64,000 nucleotides of DNA from MSPOR6 sp964652195 (GTDB taxonomy: Bacteria > Poribacteria > WGA-4E > WGA-3G), in assembly GCA_964652195.1 (NCBI GenBank), contig CAZZBB010000060.1:43347-107346 (forward strand). The letters are read 5' to 3'. The position numbers and the translations under genes are program-made. Of the stretch, positions 1-7,987 are shown piece after piece. The notes beneath the pieces are model-generated. The model saw nothing but the letters and a program-made list of their open reading frames with translations. It had not been told where the DNA came from and ran no database searches. Position 1 is the first letter of the stretch. Each line of letters begins with the position of its first letter.

Positions 1-562
1 CATCACCGATTTTCCCGGATGTAACGTGCTCTCGGATAGCATAACTTGTTGGATTAAGACATGTGCCGCCACTCTGATAAGCAATTTTTACCCCTGCTTT
101 GTCACAGGCATCCCGCATGTTTCTCGCCTCTGTTGCAGTTCGCGCCATCGGTTTTTCACAAAAGACATGCTTTCCAGCATTTGCTGCTGCGACAGTTGGA
201 GCTTCGTGTACAAAAGGTGGTGTAGCCAGACTTACAGCGTCTAAGTCGCATTCCTTCAACATTTCATTGAAATCACTATATATTTTGACCCCATCTTTTG
301 CATATTGTTCCCAGCATGCAGCGTTTTCATTGAACTGTTCCCGTGCTTCAGCGGAATCAGCTTTTTCTGCTTCCTCCTTAGCACTATTTGCGCGTCCTTC
401 TGCTCCTGAAAGCGTTTCTGCTGCTCTTCTCTGTGCGTTTGCGTCAACTGTATCGCAAACTGCCACAATCTGTGCTTGTTGCGGATGTGCAAGATACCCG
501 TTGACATGTGAACCGGCAATCATACCGCACCCGATTAGTCCTACTTTAATCCGTTTTGACAT
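1..562 (-). CDS. Gfo/Idh/MocA-family oxidoreductase, N-terminal part (runs off the left edge)
   Basis: The minus strand encodes the N-terminal Rossmann part of a Gfo/Idh/MocA NAD(P)-dependent oxidoreductase; the rest lies beyond base 1. Visible are the dinucleotide-binding loop GLIGCGMIAG at the start, a following VAVCD strand that would hold the adenosine ribose, and the family motif CEKPMART about 135 residues in. Two consecutive ATGs sit at 565 and 562; the AGGAG sequence just upstream is 7 bases from the second, so 562 is preferred. Members of this family act on sugars, inositols or related polyols, and the substrate cannot be told from this part. A second, complete family member lies at 35694-36905. 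Confidence 0.9.
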   Translation of the reverse strand, partial: MSKRIKVGLIGCGMIAGSHVNGYLAHPQQAQIVAVCDTVDANAQRRAAETLSGAEGRANSAKEEAEKADSAEAREQFNENAACWEQYAKDGVKIYSDFNEMLKECDLDAVSLATPPFVHEAPTVAAANAGKHVFCEKPMARTATEARNMRDACDKAGVKIAYQSGGTCLNPTSYAIREHVTSGKIGD

Positions 563-667
563 CATGCTGCTCCTAAGTTTTTAATATTTCACGATATATA
601 GAATAATTAACGTTAACAAAGTATTAAGTGAATTATCACTGATTTCTCTTTCGTTGAGTTCACGTTA

Positions 668-784
668 TTATAGTAAACTTTTGCATTAATGAAGCATTTT
701 ACAACGGACGAGGTGACCTCGCCCTACGATGGACGTTTTTCGTAAACGTTGAAATGTCTCATTAATTATTCACTTTACTATAAA
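668..784 (-). mobile_element. MITE-like element, family A, copy 1
   Basis: About 117 bases bounded by inverted ends TTATAGTAAACTTTTGCATT (left) and the complement of AATAATTAATGAG plus TTTACTATAA (right). The reverse complement matches the element at 10163-10279 over both ends and much of the interior, and its ends match the element at 17619-17770. The interior contains a smaller palindrome (GGCGAGGTCACCTCG-like). There is no coding capacity, which fits a non-autonomous miniature inverted-repeat element. Confidence 0.7.
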
Positions 785-950
785 TACATTCTTAATAGGA
801 ATCTCGTTGAGATTTGTCATTCCAACCATAGGATTTTTTGTTATTCATATTATAGATGTTTTCTGATACATGTCAAGAACAGAAGCATTCACTTGATTCA
901 AAACAAAATCTATAAACAAACTGATATTTCTGTCGGATAAAATGGTTTAA

Positions 951-1016
951 AACAGACCTTTAATCCTAATATCCAGACAAACGATTAGGGTGCAAAAACA
1001 GACCTTTAATCCTAAA
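951..1016. repeat. Pair of 20-base direct repeats
   Basis: The 20-base sequence beginning AAACAGACCTTTAATCC occurs at 951-970 and again at 997-1016, 46 bases apart, in the tail of the family C repeat region. Confidence 0.6.
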
Positions 1017-1087
1017 TTCCCTGATAATAAATCGTGAAAATGTTGTGTTTTTCCATGTAACGAAAAAGTGTCGAAAAAGTGAAAAAA

Positions 1088-1220
1088 GTTACACTTTTTG
1101 ACACATTGTGTGTCATTGAAATTGGTGTAAATTCCCCCTCTAACCGCTGTCATAGACTGACTTTACTCCACTTTGCATTAACTTTTTAAGAATTTCCAAA
1201 AAGTGTGATTTTGTGTTTTT
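1088..1220 (-). repeat. Dispersed repeat family C, copy 1
   Basis: Read on the minus strand this resembles 16111-16234 and 62951-63086. All three share an ACACAAAAT block, a GAAATTCTTAAAAAG-like block, then a palindrome of the type TGACACACAATGTGTCA followed by AAAAAGTGTAAC. The terminal palindrome plus conserved flank could be the end of a transposable element; none of the three copies has an intact transposase beside it. Confidence 0.55.
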
Positions 1221-1408
1221 GCTGTCCTTGTGAATTTTGACAATTCCACCATACATATTAAAGCAGATTTTTTGACATAAAGCTCTTTTGTATAATGGTT
1301 TGTATTTAGGATCGTTTTTATAGATAGTCATCATTTATTCTCTAATTATATACTTCCCATAAAAGTTATGGTTTTATGGTAGAATAAACAGTTTATTCTA
1401 CATACTGA

Positions 1409-1479
1409 CTTGTAGGAGGGAATTCTAATTCCCGATTATCAAACTGGTTTGATCGCGATTCGGAAATCGCTCCTACAAG
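1409..1479. repeat. REP-like palindromic element
   Basis: Outer arms CTTGTAGGAG and CTCCTACAAG are perfect inverted repeats enclosing GGAATTCTAATTCCC and a CGCGATTCGGAAATCG block. The same vocabulary (TGTAGGAGCGAT..., GTCGGGAATTGGAGTTCCC) recurs at 8194-8257 and 17661-17726, so this is one dispersed palindromic family. Confidence 0.65.
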
Positions 1480-1744
1480 TAATGTGTATAATTACGTCAA
1501 TATTTCACCATAAGTAGAATTTCTTCTCATATCATCTAAATATTCTATATCAATTTACTGGAAGTGTGTGCTAAAAAAGTAGCTCTTGGTAATGTTAGTG
1601 GTTAGATATAGATATTTTCTTCAATTAATTTTCTTTTTTTATAAAAAAATGTATGAAATCAGCATTTGGTTAGATATAAACAAAAACAAGTAGTTGACTT
1701 TCTTTACAACATGATACCATTTCTAAATATATTTGTGTAACTTC

Positions 1745-1773
1745 TTGATAATTCCACACAGGTTTGATATTAT
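1745..1773 (+). promoter_or_regulatory. Predicted sigma70-type promoter for the small protein/SDR pair
   Basis: TTGATA (1745-1750), a 17-base spacer and TATTAT (1768-1773) lie about 35 bases before the GTG at 1808. Both hexamers are near consensus with optimal spacing. Confidence 0.5.
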
Positions 1774-1807
1774 AAAACTCCGAATATTTTGATATAGGTA
1801 ATAGAGA

Positions 1808-1990
1808 GTGTTTACAATTCAGTCAACTTTGACGGAAGAAGAGAAATGGCAAAATGAACCTGGTAAGGGTGGATATCCGCTGGACGAACATCGTGATAAA
1901 ATATCTAATGAACAGTATGAATTAGAATCATTATCAAAAGACATAAAAGCTGCAGTGCGGCATATTCTACCTAATGGAGGCGAAGCGTGA
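1808..1990 (+). CDS. Small hypothetical protein, coupled to SDR
   Basis: A 60-residue acidic, hydrophilic protein starting at GTG 1808 with only a weak AGG upstream. It carries a TLTEEEKWQNEPGKGGYPLDE stretch and a helical C-terminal half (residues about 33-55, KISNEQYELESLSKDIKA) and has no membrane segment. Its TGA stop (1988-1990) overlaps the GTG start of the following dehydrogenase by 4 bases (GTGA), so the two are probably translationally coupled. I do not recognise the family. A helical adaptor or small subunit is possible but not shown. Confidence 0.6.
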   Translation: MFTIQSTLTEEEKWQNEPGKGGYPLDEHRDKISNEQYELESLSKDIKAAVRHILPNGGEA

Positions 1991-2736
1991 GTTTAAAAGG
2001 ACAAGTATGTATTATAACAGGCGGCGGAAGCGGAATTGGACGGGATGCTGCCTTGAAGATGGCACATCAAGGAGCAACTGTTGTTATCGTCGGCAGAACT
2101 GAATCGAAGTTAGAAATAGTAAAATCTGAAGGTAGTAGTGCCAGTGGAACAATAGTCAGTTATATACTTGATGTAGCTGATTATGAAGCAGTCCAGAAAA
2201 TGGTGACGGATGTGGTAGAAAAATATGGACGGATTGATGTGCTTGTTAACAACGCAGGACACAGTTCACACAATCGTCGCATTACCAATGCAACACCAGA
2301 TGAGGTGCGATCGGTAGTCGATTCAAACCTTATAGGTACGTTTTTCTGTTCTCAAGCTGTTGTACCTACCATGTTGGAAGCAAAGTCGGGAACAATCATC
2401 AATATCTCATCACTGGCAGCGATAACGCCTGGACCACTTGCAGGTTATGCTTATGGGGCAGCGAAGGCAGGTATTATTAATTTTACAGAGTTTCTTAATA
2501 ATGATTTAATGAATACAGGTATCAGAGCCAGTGTCATTATTCCGGGTGAAGTCGCAACACCGATTTTGGATAATCGACCAAATCCACCGGATGCAGAAGC
2601 ACGCACAAAAATGGTAGATGTCGCAGAAACAACAGCTGCTATTCTCCTAATTGCCACCTTACCCCCCAGAACAAACATACCGAAGTTGACAATCCGTCCA
2701 ACTGAACATCGTGATATGGTTGAATTGAAAGATTGA
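1987..2736 (+). CDS. Short-chain dehydrogenase/reductase (SDR)
   Basis: A 249-residue classical SDR, the usual family length. Visible motifs: the cofactor loop TGGGSGIG (residues about 11-18), DVAD, NNAG near residue 88, catalytic Ser in NISSLAA, and Tyr and Lys in YAYGAAKAG (YxxxK), then PGEVATPI. The R after the second strand (VGRTES) favours NADP over NAD; this is an inference. The start is GTG 1987 with GGAGG six bases upstream, inside the end of the preceding small gene. The stop lies 4 bases before the end of the convergent DUF3179 gene. The substrate is unknown. Confidence 0.92.
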   Translation: MSLKGQVCIITGGGSGIGRDAALKMAHQGATVVIVGRTESKLEIVKSEGSSASGTIVSYILDVADYEAVQKMVTDVVEKYGRIDVLVNNAGHSSHNRRITNATPDEVRSVVDSNLIGTFFCSQAVVPTMLEAKSGTIINISSLAAITPGPLAGYAYGAAKAGIINFTEFLNNDLMNTGIRASVIIPGEVATPILDNRPNPPDAEARTKMVDVAETTAAILLIATLPPRTNIPKLTIRPTEHRDMVELKD

Positions 2737-2740
2737 GGAA

Positions 2741-3943
2741 TCACCGGGTATAAATTGTTGTCTCAGGGTAATAACGTGCCCAAGCGAACCAATAGATGTT
2801 CACAGCAGGTATACGTTCTAAATTTTTACCTTTATGTTTGCCTAATGTTGCTTTACCTGTAATCAGATTCCATTTTGTATCGGTATTATCTTGAGCGAAA
2901 TAACCATCCTGGGGTGTAAAAAGTATTACCTTTTTGTCTACGATACGTTTATAAACAGCGGTTGCAAATGACTCTTTGTCGTGATAGATTAACAAAGGCA
3001 CACCGTTAACTGTATCGTTGATGATAGCGGTTTTCGCAAATCGTGAAAGTGGATAGGCGCGATAGTCCGTGTTATCAGAATCTTTTGGCTGAGTTTGTGT
3101 CAGATTATTTTGTATATTGACCTGTCCTCCATCAGCACCGTCTTGTCCATCAGCCCCATCCTGTCCAGCTGCACCGTCATGTCCAGCTAAGCCATCTTCA
3201 CCAGCTTGACGTTGCACTTGGACTCCAATAACAAGCTGCTTATTCGGTAGTCTTTTATCTGTGTATTTTGTTCCACTTACACCTGTGTCTTGGCTCGTGT
3301 GATACCTTTCATACGAATCAAGTCCGATGTCTTCTCGCATCTCGCCTCTATAGAGAACAGAAAGCACACTTGTATCGGGAAAATTATCTTGCCATGTTTT
3401 CCATGTGATTTGTGGCATTGAGGCGAGTGGTTTTAGTTTTTTGCCTTTCAGTGGACCTTGAATAGCTTCGCCAGTAATGTGTGACCAGAGTGACCGTGTT
3501 TGATGGTCATACATTAACAGTGCATCTCGCCACAATTTTCCGCTTACGCCGAAAGTGTAGGTTTTCCCTTCCAGTTCCCGACTATACACGATAGCCGTTT
3601 TACAGAGTGGTCACCATGTGGTAGCAATCTTTTTTCCGCCGACAACATCGTTTACAATCTCATGTCCATTAAGCAGGTAGAGTGAATATGCGTGACTTTC
3701 ACCGTTGAAAGTTACACCTATGACCGGTGCATCTGGATCTAATTTTGCTTTGCCAGCAGGCACGAATTGCGGCTTTGTGATAGCAGGGATGGCATCAAAC
3801 TTCAGTAAAGTAATGATTGGGTCTTTGTCGTTGTCTGCTGCGGTTACGCTGAGAACAAAAGTGAGTAAAAGCGTAAATATAGTGATGTAGTTTTTTAGAG
3901 AGGAAAGAATGTCTTTTCGGGATTTGCATGTTGTATTTGTCAT
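2741..3943 (-). CDS. DUF3179 family protein with in-frame UGA at the CxxC cysteine: candidate selenoprotein
   Basis: Two minus-strand open frames are the same frame, separated only by one TGA at 3613-3611. Read through, the protein is about 400 residues: signal-like hydrophobic segment (ITIFTLLLTFVLSVTAA), the first DUF3179 part ending KKIATTW, then UGA, PLCKTAIVYSRE, and a second part ending KNLERIPA and a WFAWARYYPETTIYTR tail. DUF3179 proteins normally have T(W/Y)CPLC here, so UGA replaces the first Cys of CxxC, giving UPLC if selenocysteine is inserted. A collagen-like Gly-X-Y insert (GEDGLAGHDGAAGQDGADGQ region) splits the domain. No other stop or frameshift occurs in 400 codons. ATG 3943 is preferred (AGGA 9 bases upstream; ATG 3949 also possible), 28 bases after the upstream gene ends. 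Probably exported. A nonsense mutation is the alternative. Confidence 0.75.
3579..3597 (-). promoter_or_regulatory. Candidate bacterial SECIS hairpin immediately downstream of the UGA
   Basis: On the mRNA strand, 14 to 32 bases after the UGA, CGGCUAU pairs with AUAGUCG (7 bp including one G-U) around the loop CGUGU. The loop begins 21 bases after the UGA and its second base is G followed by U. This fits published general rules for bacterial SECIS elements (short stem, G within the first two loop bases, loop about 16-37 bases from UGA). A clear bulged U as in E. coli fdhF is not evident. Confidence 0.55.
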
Positions 3944-3971
3944 TGGCATCGTTCCTTTCACTAATATTGTA

Positions 3972-4859
3972 TCATTCGAGAACAAAGTTCTCATATGCAG
4001 CATCAAGAACAAGATTGAGTGCATGCAGTTTTTCCACAATTGGACTTAGTTTATTTTCAGGATCAGACTTGTTCCACTTAAGATATATTAACAGATTATC
4101 AAGACAAACATGGGTTATCGTACATACGGTTCTTGTATCCGGTTCGGTAAAAAATATGTTCGGATGGAAGTGTCCTTCCTCATCTTGTTTAAGATGATAA
4201 CCTCCAATATCAAGCCAATCACCGTGGACCTGATGACTTGCAATTTCGAATACATAGGAATATATAGGATCTATTTCAAATTCTTTCAAAATATCTCGAT
4301 AATCCTTTCCGTCAACATTCCAAATGGTATTATTCAACATTTTTCTTTTGCTCATTCCATCCTCTCTAAGCATGGATATAATACGACTTCTCATCACTTC
4401 TTTATTCCGGCTTAATGGTTCTTGTTTAGCTCTATTGTTTAGCTCCTGAAGTAATTCCTTTTCAGGTCTGTAGGCAGCTAAAATAAAACTTTGAAGTGTT
4501 TTTTCTTGGGATTCTGATGTAATGAGGTAATTCATTGTTATTACAGTTTTATGTATGAGGCTAAAAAAAATGTATGTTAATTCATGTTGATGATTACGAA
4601 TATGCATTAGCATCCCTTCGTATAGTTTTGTAATCCGAACCATGTGTCCTACAATAATTGCCTTGTTTTTGGTATACCCTTTGGTAGCAGTTTCTTCATC
4701 TGGTACTGAAGATGCACCTGCTTTGAGTAAGTATAAGCACCGTTTCATAATTTTAACAGCGAATTTCATAAATTCGGTATTCGTATCAAAATTCGGTGGT
4801 GGTGAATTGAAATCGACCCACTCTTCAACTTTTTTTAGATTTTGAATGATTTCATTCAT
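3972..4859 (-). CDS. DUF5677-like hypothetical protein
   Basis: About 295 largely helical residues without signal peptide or membrane segment. The C-terminal half has a YSYVFEIASHQVHGDW stretch; a late Ser/Ala-x-x-x-His-Gly of this type is characteristic of DUF5677 proteins, whose role is unknown. A TTG further upstream (4898) would add 13 residues, but ATG 4859 gives the more natural start (NEIIQNLKKVEEW). It ends 28 bases before the start of the DUF3179 gene on the same strand. Assignment to DUF5677 is by eye and tentative. Confidence 0.7.
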   Translation of the reverse strand: MNEIIQNLKKVEEWVDFNSPPPNFDTNTEFMKFAVKIMKRCLYLLKAGASSVPDEETATKGYTKNKAIIVGHMVRITKLYEGMLMHIRNHQHELTYIFFSLIHKTVITMNYLITSESQEKTLQSFILAAYRPEKELLQELNNRAKQEPLSRNKEVMRSRIISMLREDGMSKRKMLNNTIWNVDGKDYRDILKEFEIDPIYSYVFEIASHQVHGDWLDIGGYHLKQDEEGHFHPNIFFTEPDTRTVCTITHVCLDNLLIYLKWNKSDPENKLSPIVEKLHALNLVLDAAYENFVLE

Positions 4860-5010
4860 ATTACTTACTCTTGATTTCCAAAGTAGATTCGTTGGCAATG
4901 AAAACTTCTAATTTATCCTTTTACATTGTCATCTTTTTCACAGCAACGTTTGGATTGCTACAAAACATTCGTAAAGAGATATGAGAATGTAGACATTATC
5001 TTGAGCGTGG

Positions 5011-5316
5011 TTATTCGCTAATTGGAATTGGTGGTTTTTGCATGGGTTCGTAGTGAAGGACCATTAGTTGCGGTGCCCGAAACCCGAGGGATTGATAGGT
5101 GCGTCCATCTTGGTCACTAAATTCAACTTCATAAGCATTACCGTTTGATAGTATCTCGACGACTGTACCGACCTGTCCTCGCCACAGACTATGTTCAGGT
5201 AGATCATGTGTGAGTGCAACAACATCAAAAAGTTCAATTTTCTCTACATTTCCTTGCCTTATATAATAATCAGGTAAGTTTCCTATATTTGTAGCATTAA
5301 AAAATTTCGATTTCAC
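5011..5316 (-). CDS. DUF4926 domain protein
   Basis: 101 residues, GTG start at 5316 with AGGAG 7 bases upstream. Residues about 27-92 are a DUF4926 domain: IELFDVVALTHDLPEH, LWRGQVGTVVEIL, AYEVEFSDQDGRTY. DUF4926 is a small SH3-like beta domain common in cyanobacteria and other bacteria, frequently encoded next to DUF6883 genes in a toxin-antitoxin-like arrangement. Here a remnant of just such a gene lies directly upstream (5333-5419). The N-terminal 25 residues (KSKFFNATNIGNLPDYY) are extra to the usual domain and may come from rearrangement of the start. Confidence 0.85.
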   Translation of the reverse strand: MKSKFFNATNIGNLPDYYIRQGNVEKIELFDVVALTHDLPEHSLWRGQVGTVVEILSNGNAYEVEFSDQDGRTYQSLGFRAPQLMVLHYEPMQKPPIPISE

Positions 5317-5332
5317 AGAGTTTCTCCTGTAT

Positions 5333-5419
5333 TTATAATGGGTAAGCAGTTATCAGTCTTGGTACATCTGAATCTGGTGCAATAATCCAGGCGCTCCGAA
5401 TTAGTGCTTGTCTGTTCCG
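5333..5419 (-). pseudogene. C-terminal remnant of a DUF6883-type gene
   Basis: After the stop of the membrane-protein gene at 5435, the same reading frame continues for 33 codons to TAA at 5335-5333. Its last 28 residues (IRSAWIIAPDSDVPRL then ITAYPL) look like the C-terminus of DUF6883 proteins, which end in VRSAWIIRPGEDVPRLVT-like sequence. There is no start codon or N-terminal domain. It ends 17 bases before the DUF4926 start, the position expected for the first gene of a DUF6883-DUF4926 pair. Identification rests on memory of the family pattern. Confidence 0.45.
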
Positions 5420-5434
5420 CCAAGCAAATAAGAA

Positions 5435-5809
5435 TCAATGAACCCAGCTCCCTCTGAAATTCCTTATCGCTTTATTTGAGCTGAGTATATCTAACTTACT
5501 AACTGCTGGGTATGAATTAGGACCTTGTGCTTTTTGGGTATCAATACTACCCAATTCCAATTTTGCTGAAGAAAATTCTTTTTGTGTTGTGGAACTCAGG
5601 AACGGTAGCATTCTACCTAATAACGGTTCAATACGGGTAATTAACAAAATGTAGGTCATGATTGATAAACACACCATAACGATTGTCGCGATTTCTACAG
5701 ACAGTCCGATATATAGCAAAATTGGATAACACCCTATAAGTGGTATAGTTATTAAGACTGCACCGATTAGCCAAAGCGTATTTTCTTTAATAGTCTCAAT
5801 CATCTTCAT
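5435..5809 (-). CDS. Small two-helix membrane protein, unknown function
   Basis: 124 residues with two predicted membrane segments (about 12-32, LWLIGAVLITIPLIGCYPIL, and 38-58, IATIVMVCLSIMTYILLI) and a soluble polar C-terminal half. AAGGAG lies 7 bases before the ATG and is inside the end of the upstream gene, with which it overlaps by 14 bases, so translation is probably coupled. The last residues (KAIRNFRGSWVH) run into a region carrying a DUF6883 remnant, so the native C-terminus may have been changed by rearrangement. No family recognised. Confidence 0.65.
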   Translation of the reverse strand: MKMIETIKENTLWLIGAVLITIPLIGCYPILLYIGLSVEIATIVMVCLSIMTYILLITRIEPLLGRMLPFLSSTTQKEFSSAKLELGSIDTQKAQGPNSYPAVSKLDILSSNKAIRNFRGSWVH

Positions 5810-6062
5810 CTCTTAGCTCCTTTTTCAATTCTCGGTAAGTTCGAATCGTTGTTTTTGCAATAAATCGTAATGCACCTACTATACTTACGACAATTAAAGT
5901 CACATAACTGATGTATTCCATAATTTGAGGCCATTTGGCACCGATAGTATAGTTGGCAAGTTGGGTTAAGCCGTAACCTAACAAAATGTAAACGACAACA
6001 TATAATGCTTCAAGAACTATAACAAATAGTGAGTTTAGGAAAACGATAAACTTATGCTTCAA
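5796..6062 (-). CDS. Small two-helix membrane protein, unknown function
   Basis: 88 residues with two hydrophobic segments (about 5-29 and 49-68) and a charged C-terminus (RELKKELRDEDD). It overlaps the next gene by 14 bases and ends within that gene's first codons. The pair look like partners in a small membrane complex, an inference from topology and coupling only. No family recognised, and the ribosome-binding site is weak. Confidence 0.65.
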   Translation of the reverse strand: MKHKFIVFLNSLFVIVLEALYVVVYILLGYGLTQLANYTIGAKWPQIMEYISYVTLIVVSIVGALRFIAKTTIRTYRELKKELRDEDD

Positions 6063-6089
6063 ATTACTTCTCGGAATTATGGTTATTTA

Positions 6090-6566
6090 TCAGTTTTGAA
6101 CGTCTTCTCTCTGTATTATGATTCTATCTGGTCCGGATAAAGCTGGAACTGATAAAGTCTCCCCCTCTTTAAGCTTGTTGGCGATGTATATTATGCTCTT
6201 AAAAATATGTTCATTGATCGCATCATTGTCTTTTTCAATGTTTAACGCTTCCGCCATTGGCAGCACAAATATCTGAAGGACCTCCTTGAAGATAGCATGT
6301 TGACTGTGCGTCAACAGTTCTAATAGTAACATGGATCTATCGATGAGTGTATCGGGGTCATCTGGAGAAACGGTTTTTTTCTCTGCAATACCACGCAAAA
6401 TGACATATCCAACGCTCCACCACATCGGCGCCATAAATCTGGATGTCTCTTCAGATGCGATTTCTTCAAAGTAGGGTTGACACTGTTCAGCAAGATAATG
6501 TTCGAAATCAGCAATGTGTTGTTCTGCCCATTTGATGTTAGCTTTATGCTTTCTGTTTTGTGACAT
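6090..6566 (-). CDS. Hypothetical protein
   Basis: About 158 residues, helical, with no signal peptide or long hydrophobic segment apart from MWWSVGYVILRGIA. The middle (LIDRSMLLLELLTHSQHAIFK) suggests amphipathic helices and the C-terminus (RIIIQREDVQN) is polar. GTG 6575 and ATG 6566 are both possible starts; neither has a good Shine-Dalgarno sequence. It precedes the two small membrane proteins on the same strand, so the three may form one transcript. I do not recognise it. Confidence 0.6.
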   Translation of the reverse strand: MSQNRKHKANIKWAEQHIADFEHYLAEQCQPYFEEIASEETSRFMAPMWWSVGYVILRGIAEKKTVSPDDPDTLIDRSMLLLELLTHSQHAIFKEVLQIFVLPMAEALNIEKDNDAINEHIFKSIIYIANKLKEGETLSVPALSGPDRIIIQREDVQN

Positions 6567-6792
6567 TTGTTTCACTGTATACTGGAATTATCAAAATGGA
6601 TTTAGGCAGTAGATGTTGTGTAATATTTTCAACGAATGTTTTTACGATTAAGTGTAGTATAACATACTAAATAGGTTTGTGTCTAATATAGAAAAAGCGA
6701 AAATTAAATATGAAATGTGGTTTCACAGTTTATTCCACTCAAATTTACAATGGATAGGTAGATTTCAATCTTCTATTGTTATTTCCGAAAAA

Positions 6793-7977
6793 CTAATCCT
6801 CTATCTGCGGAACTGATCTTGCCCTTTCTGTCATAATTATATTAAGAATTTCATCTGCAATAAATAGACGATTCCGCTGTTGACCTGTCATTTCTCTTAA
6901 TATATTTTTTTCTACAAGATAATCTACACTACGTTGAACCGTAGTAAATCCCTCTTCCCATTCTTTTGCTAATTCTGAAACAGAAACAAGCGGGGTACTA
7001 AACAGATGTTCAATTAACGTATTTACAACTCTTGGTACCCTTGTCCCCGTCACTAATTCTCTATACTGATCTCTTAAGGTTAAGATCTTTTGAATTGTCA
7101 GCAACGCATCTACTGATTGTTCACATATCCCTTTTAAGAAAAATGTAATCCACCTATTCCAATCACCCTGTTGACTTACATTCAACAGGAGTTCGTAATA
7201 GGTGTCTCTATGCCGTTCAAAATAATCCGAAATGTATAGAAGTGGTAGAGATAATATCTCTTTTTCAATTAACATTAGAATAATCAGGAGTCTTCCTATT
7301 CTTCCATTTCCATCAATAAATGGGTGAATTGCCTCAAATTGATAGTGAACCAATGCACTTTGAATTAAGGGTGGTTCTTTCGCGTTGGAATGGATATACC
7401 TTTCCAGCTCTGAAAAACACGCTTTCATTTCAGATACTTGTGGTGGTACGTAAGTGGCATCCATCAGTGTGCATCCCGGTTTACCGATCCAGTTCTGTGT
7501 CGTCCGCATTAATCCCGGTGTTGCCTGTTCTCCACGAACTCCACGCATTAAGACTTCATGCATTTCGCAGAGTAATCTTGAACTTACAGGTAACTTCTGC
7601 ATTCTCTTTATCCCATATTCCATTGCGTCAACATAGTTTGCAAGTTCCTGTACATCAGGCATTTCTGGTGTTGCAGTATTATCTACTTCAAATAGATAAA
7701 GCTGATCTAAACCAGATTGAGTGTTTTCAATTCTGGAACTCATGACCGCTTCCCGTCGAATGAATGGACCAATTAATAAGTGTGGGTTTGGCAATAGTTG
7801 TCCTGCCCCAGACAATTCTCCCAGTTTTATATTTGCTTCTGAGAGAAGATTCGCTAATTCCCAATCCAAGTCAATTTGTGGTGGCAATGGATTCGGAACA
7901 TAACACCAATACGGGTGTTTACCTAAACTGCGAATACATTTACCTGCACTTGAATTTCTAAAATTTTCGGGATTCAT
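6793..7977 (-). CDS. Fic/DOC family AMPylase-type protein with C-terminal winged helix
   Basis: 394 residues. The catalytic Fic motif HPFIDGNGRIGR (about 218-229) matches HPFx(D/E)GNGRxxR, with the His that deprotonates the target hydroxyl. The N-terminal part carries SSRIEN (about 80-85), matching the inhibitory helix signature (S/T)xxxE(G/N) of class II Fic proteins, whose Glu blocks productive ATP binding. The C-terminal 90 residues (VSELAKEWEEGFTTVQRSVDYL) read as a winged helix-turn-helix. Fic proteins usually transfer AMP from ATP to target proteins; the target is unknown. ATG 7977 has AAAGGG 7 bases upstream. A repeat array at the promoter suggests autoregulation. Confidence 0.93.
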   Translation of the reverse strand: MNPENFRNSSAGKCIRSLGKHPYWCYVPNPLPPQIDLDWELANLLSEANIKLGELSGAGQLLPNPHLLIGPFIRREAVMSSRIENTQSGLDQLYLFEVDNTATPEMPDVQELANYVDAMEYGIKRMQKLPVSSRLLCEMHEVLMRGVRGEQATPGLMRTTQNWIGKPGCTLMDATYVPPQVSEMKACFSELERYIHSNAKEPPLIQSALVHYQFEAIHPFIDGNGRIGRLLIILMLIEKEILSLPLLYISDYFERHRDTYYELLLNVSQQGDWNRWITFFLKGICEQSVDALLTIQKILTLRDQYRELVTGTRVPRVVNTLIEHLFSTPLVSVSELAKEWEEGFTTVQRSVDYLVEKNILREMTGQQRNRLFIADEILNIIMTERARSVPQIED

Positions 7978-7987
7978 TTTAATTCCC

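Larger units (their letters stand above)
563..1807. other. Repeat-rich intergenic region without a convincing gene
   Basis: About 1.2 kb of AT-rich DNA between the divergent Gfo/Idh gene and the small-protein/SDR pair. It holds a MITE-like element (668-784), a pair of 20-base direct repeats (951-970 and 997-1016), a family C dispersed repeat (1088-1220), a palindromic REP-like element (1409-1479) and a promoter near 1745-1773. Two minus-strand open frames (about 947-1153 and 1140-1334) read through the family C repeat, with no recognisable domain or ribosome-binding site, and are not called. Confidence 0.6.

Noticed and set aside
26..584. Plus-strand open frames of 72 and 161 codons
   Set aside because: They are antisense to a clear Gfo/Idh N-terminus with GCG and EKP motifs on the minus strand and have no recognisable domain.
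947..1334. Two minus-strand frames of 64 and 68 codons
   Set aside because: They cover the family C repeat; other copies of the repeat do not keep the frames open, so they are unlikely to be genes.
3611..3613. Treating 2741-3589 and 3611-4039 as two separate genes
   Set aside because: They are in the same frame, the second part would start inside the conserved DUF3179 core at a GTG coding Val with no ribosome-binding site, and together they restore a full-length protein.
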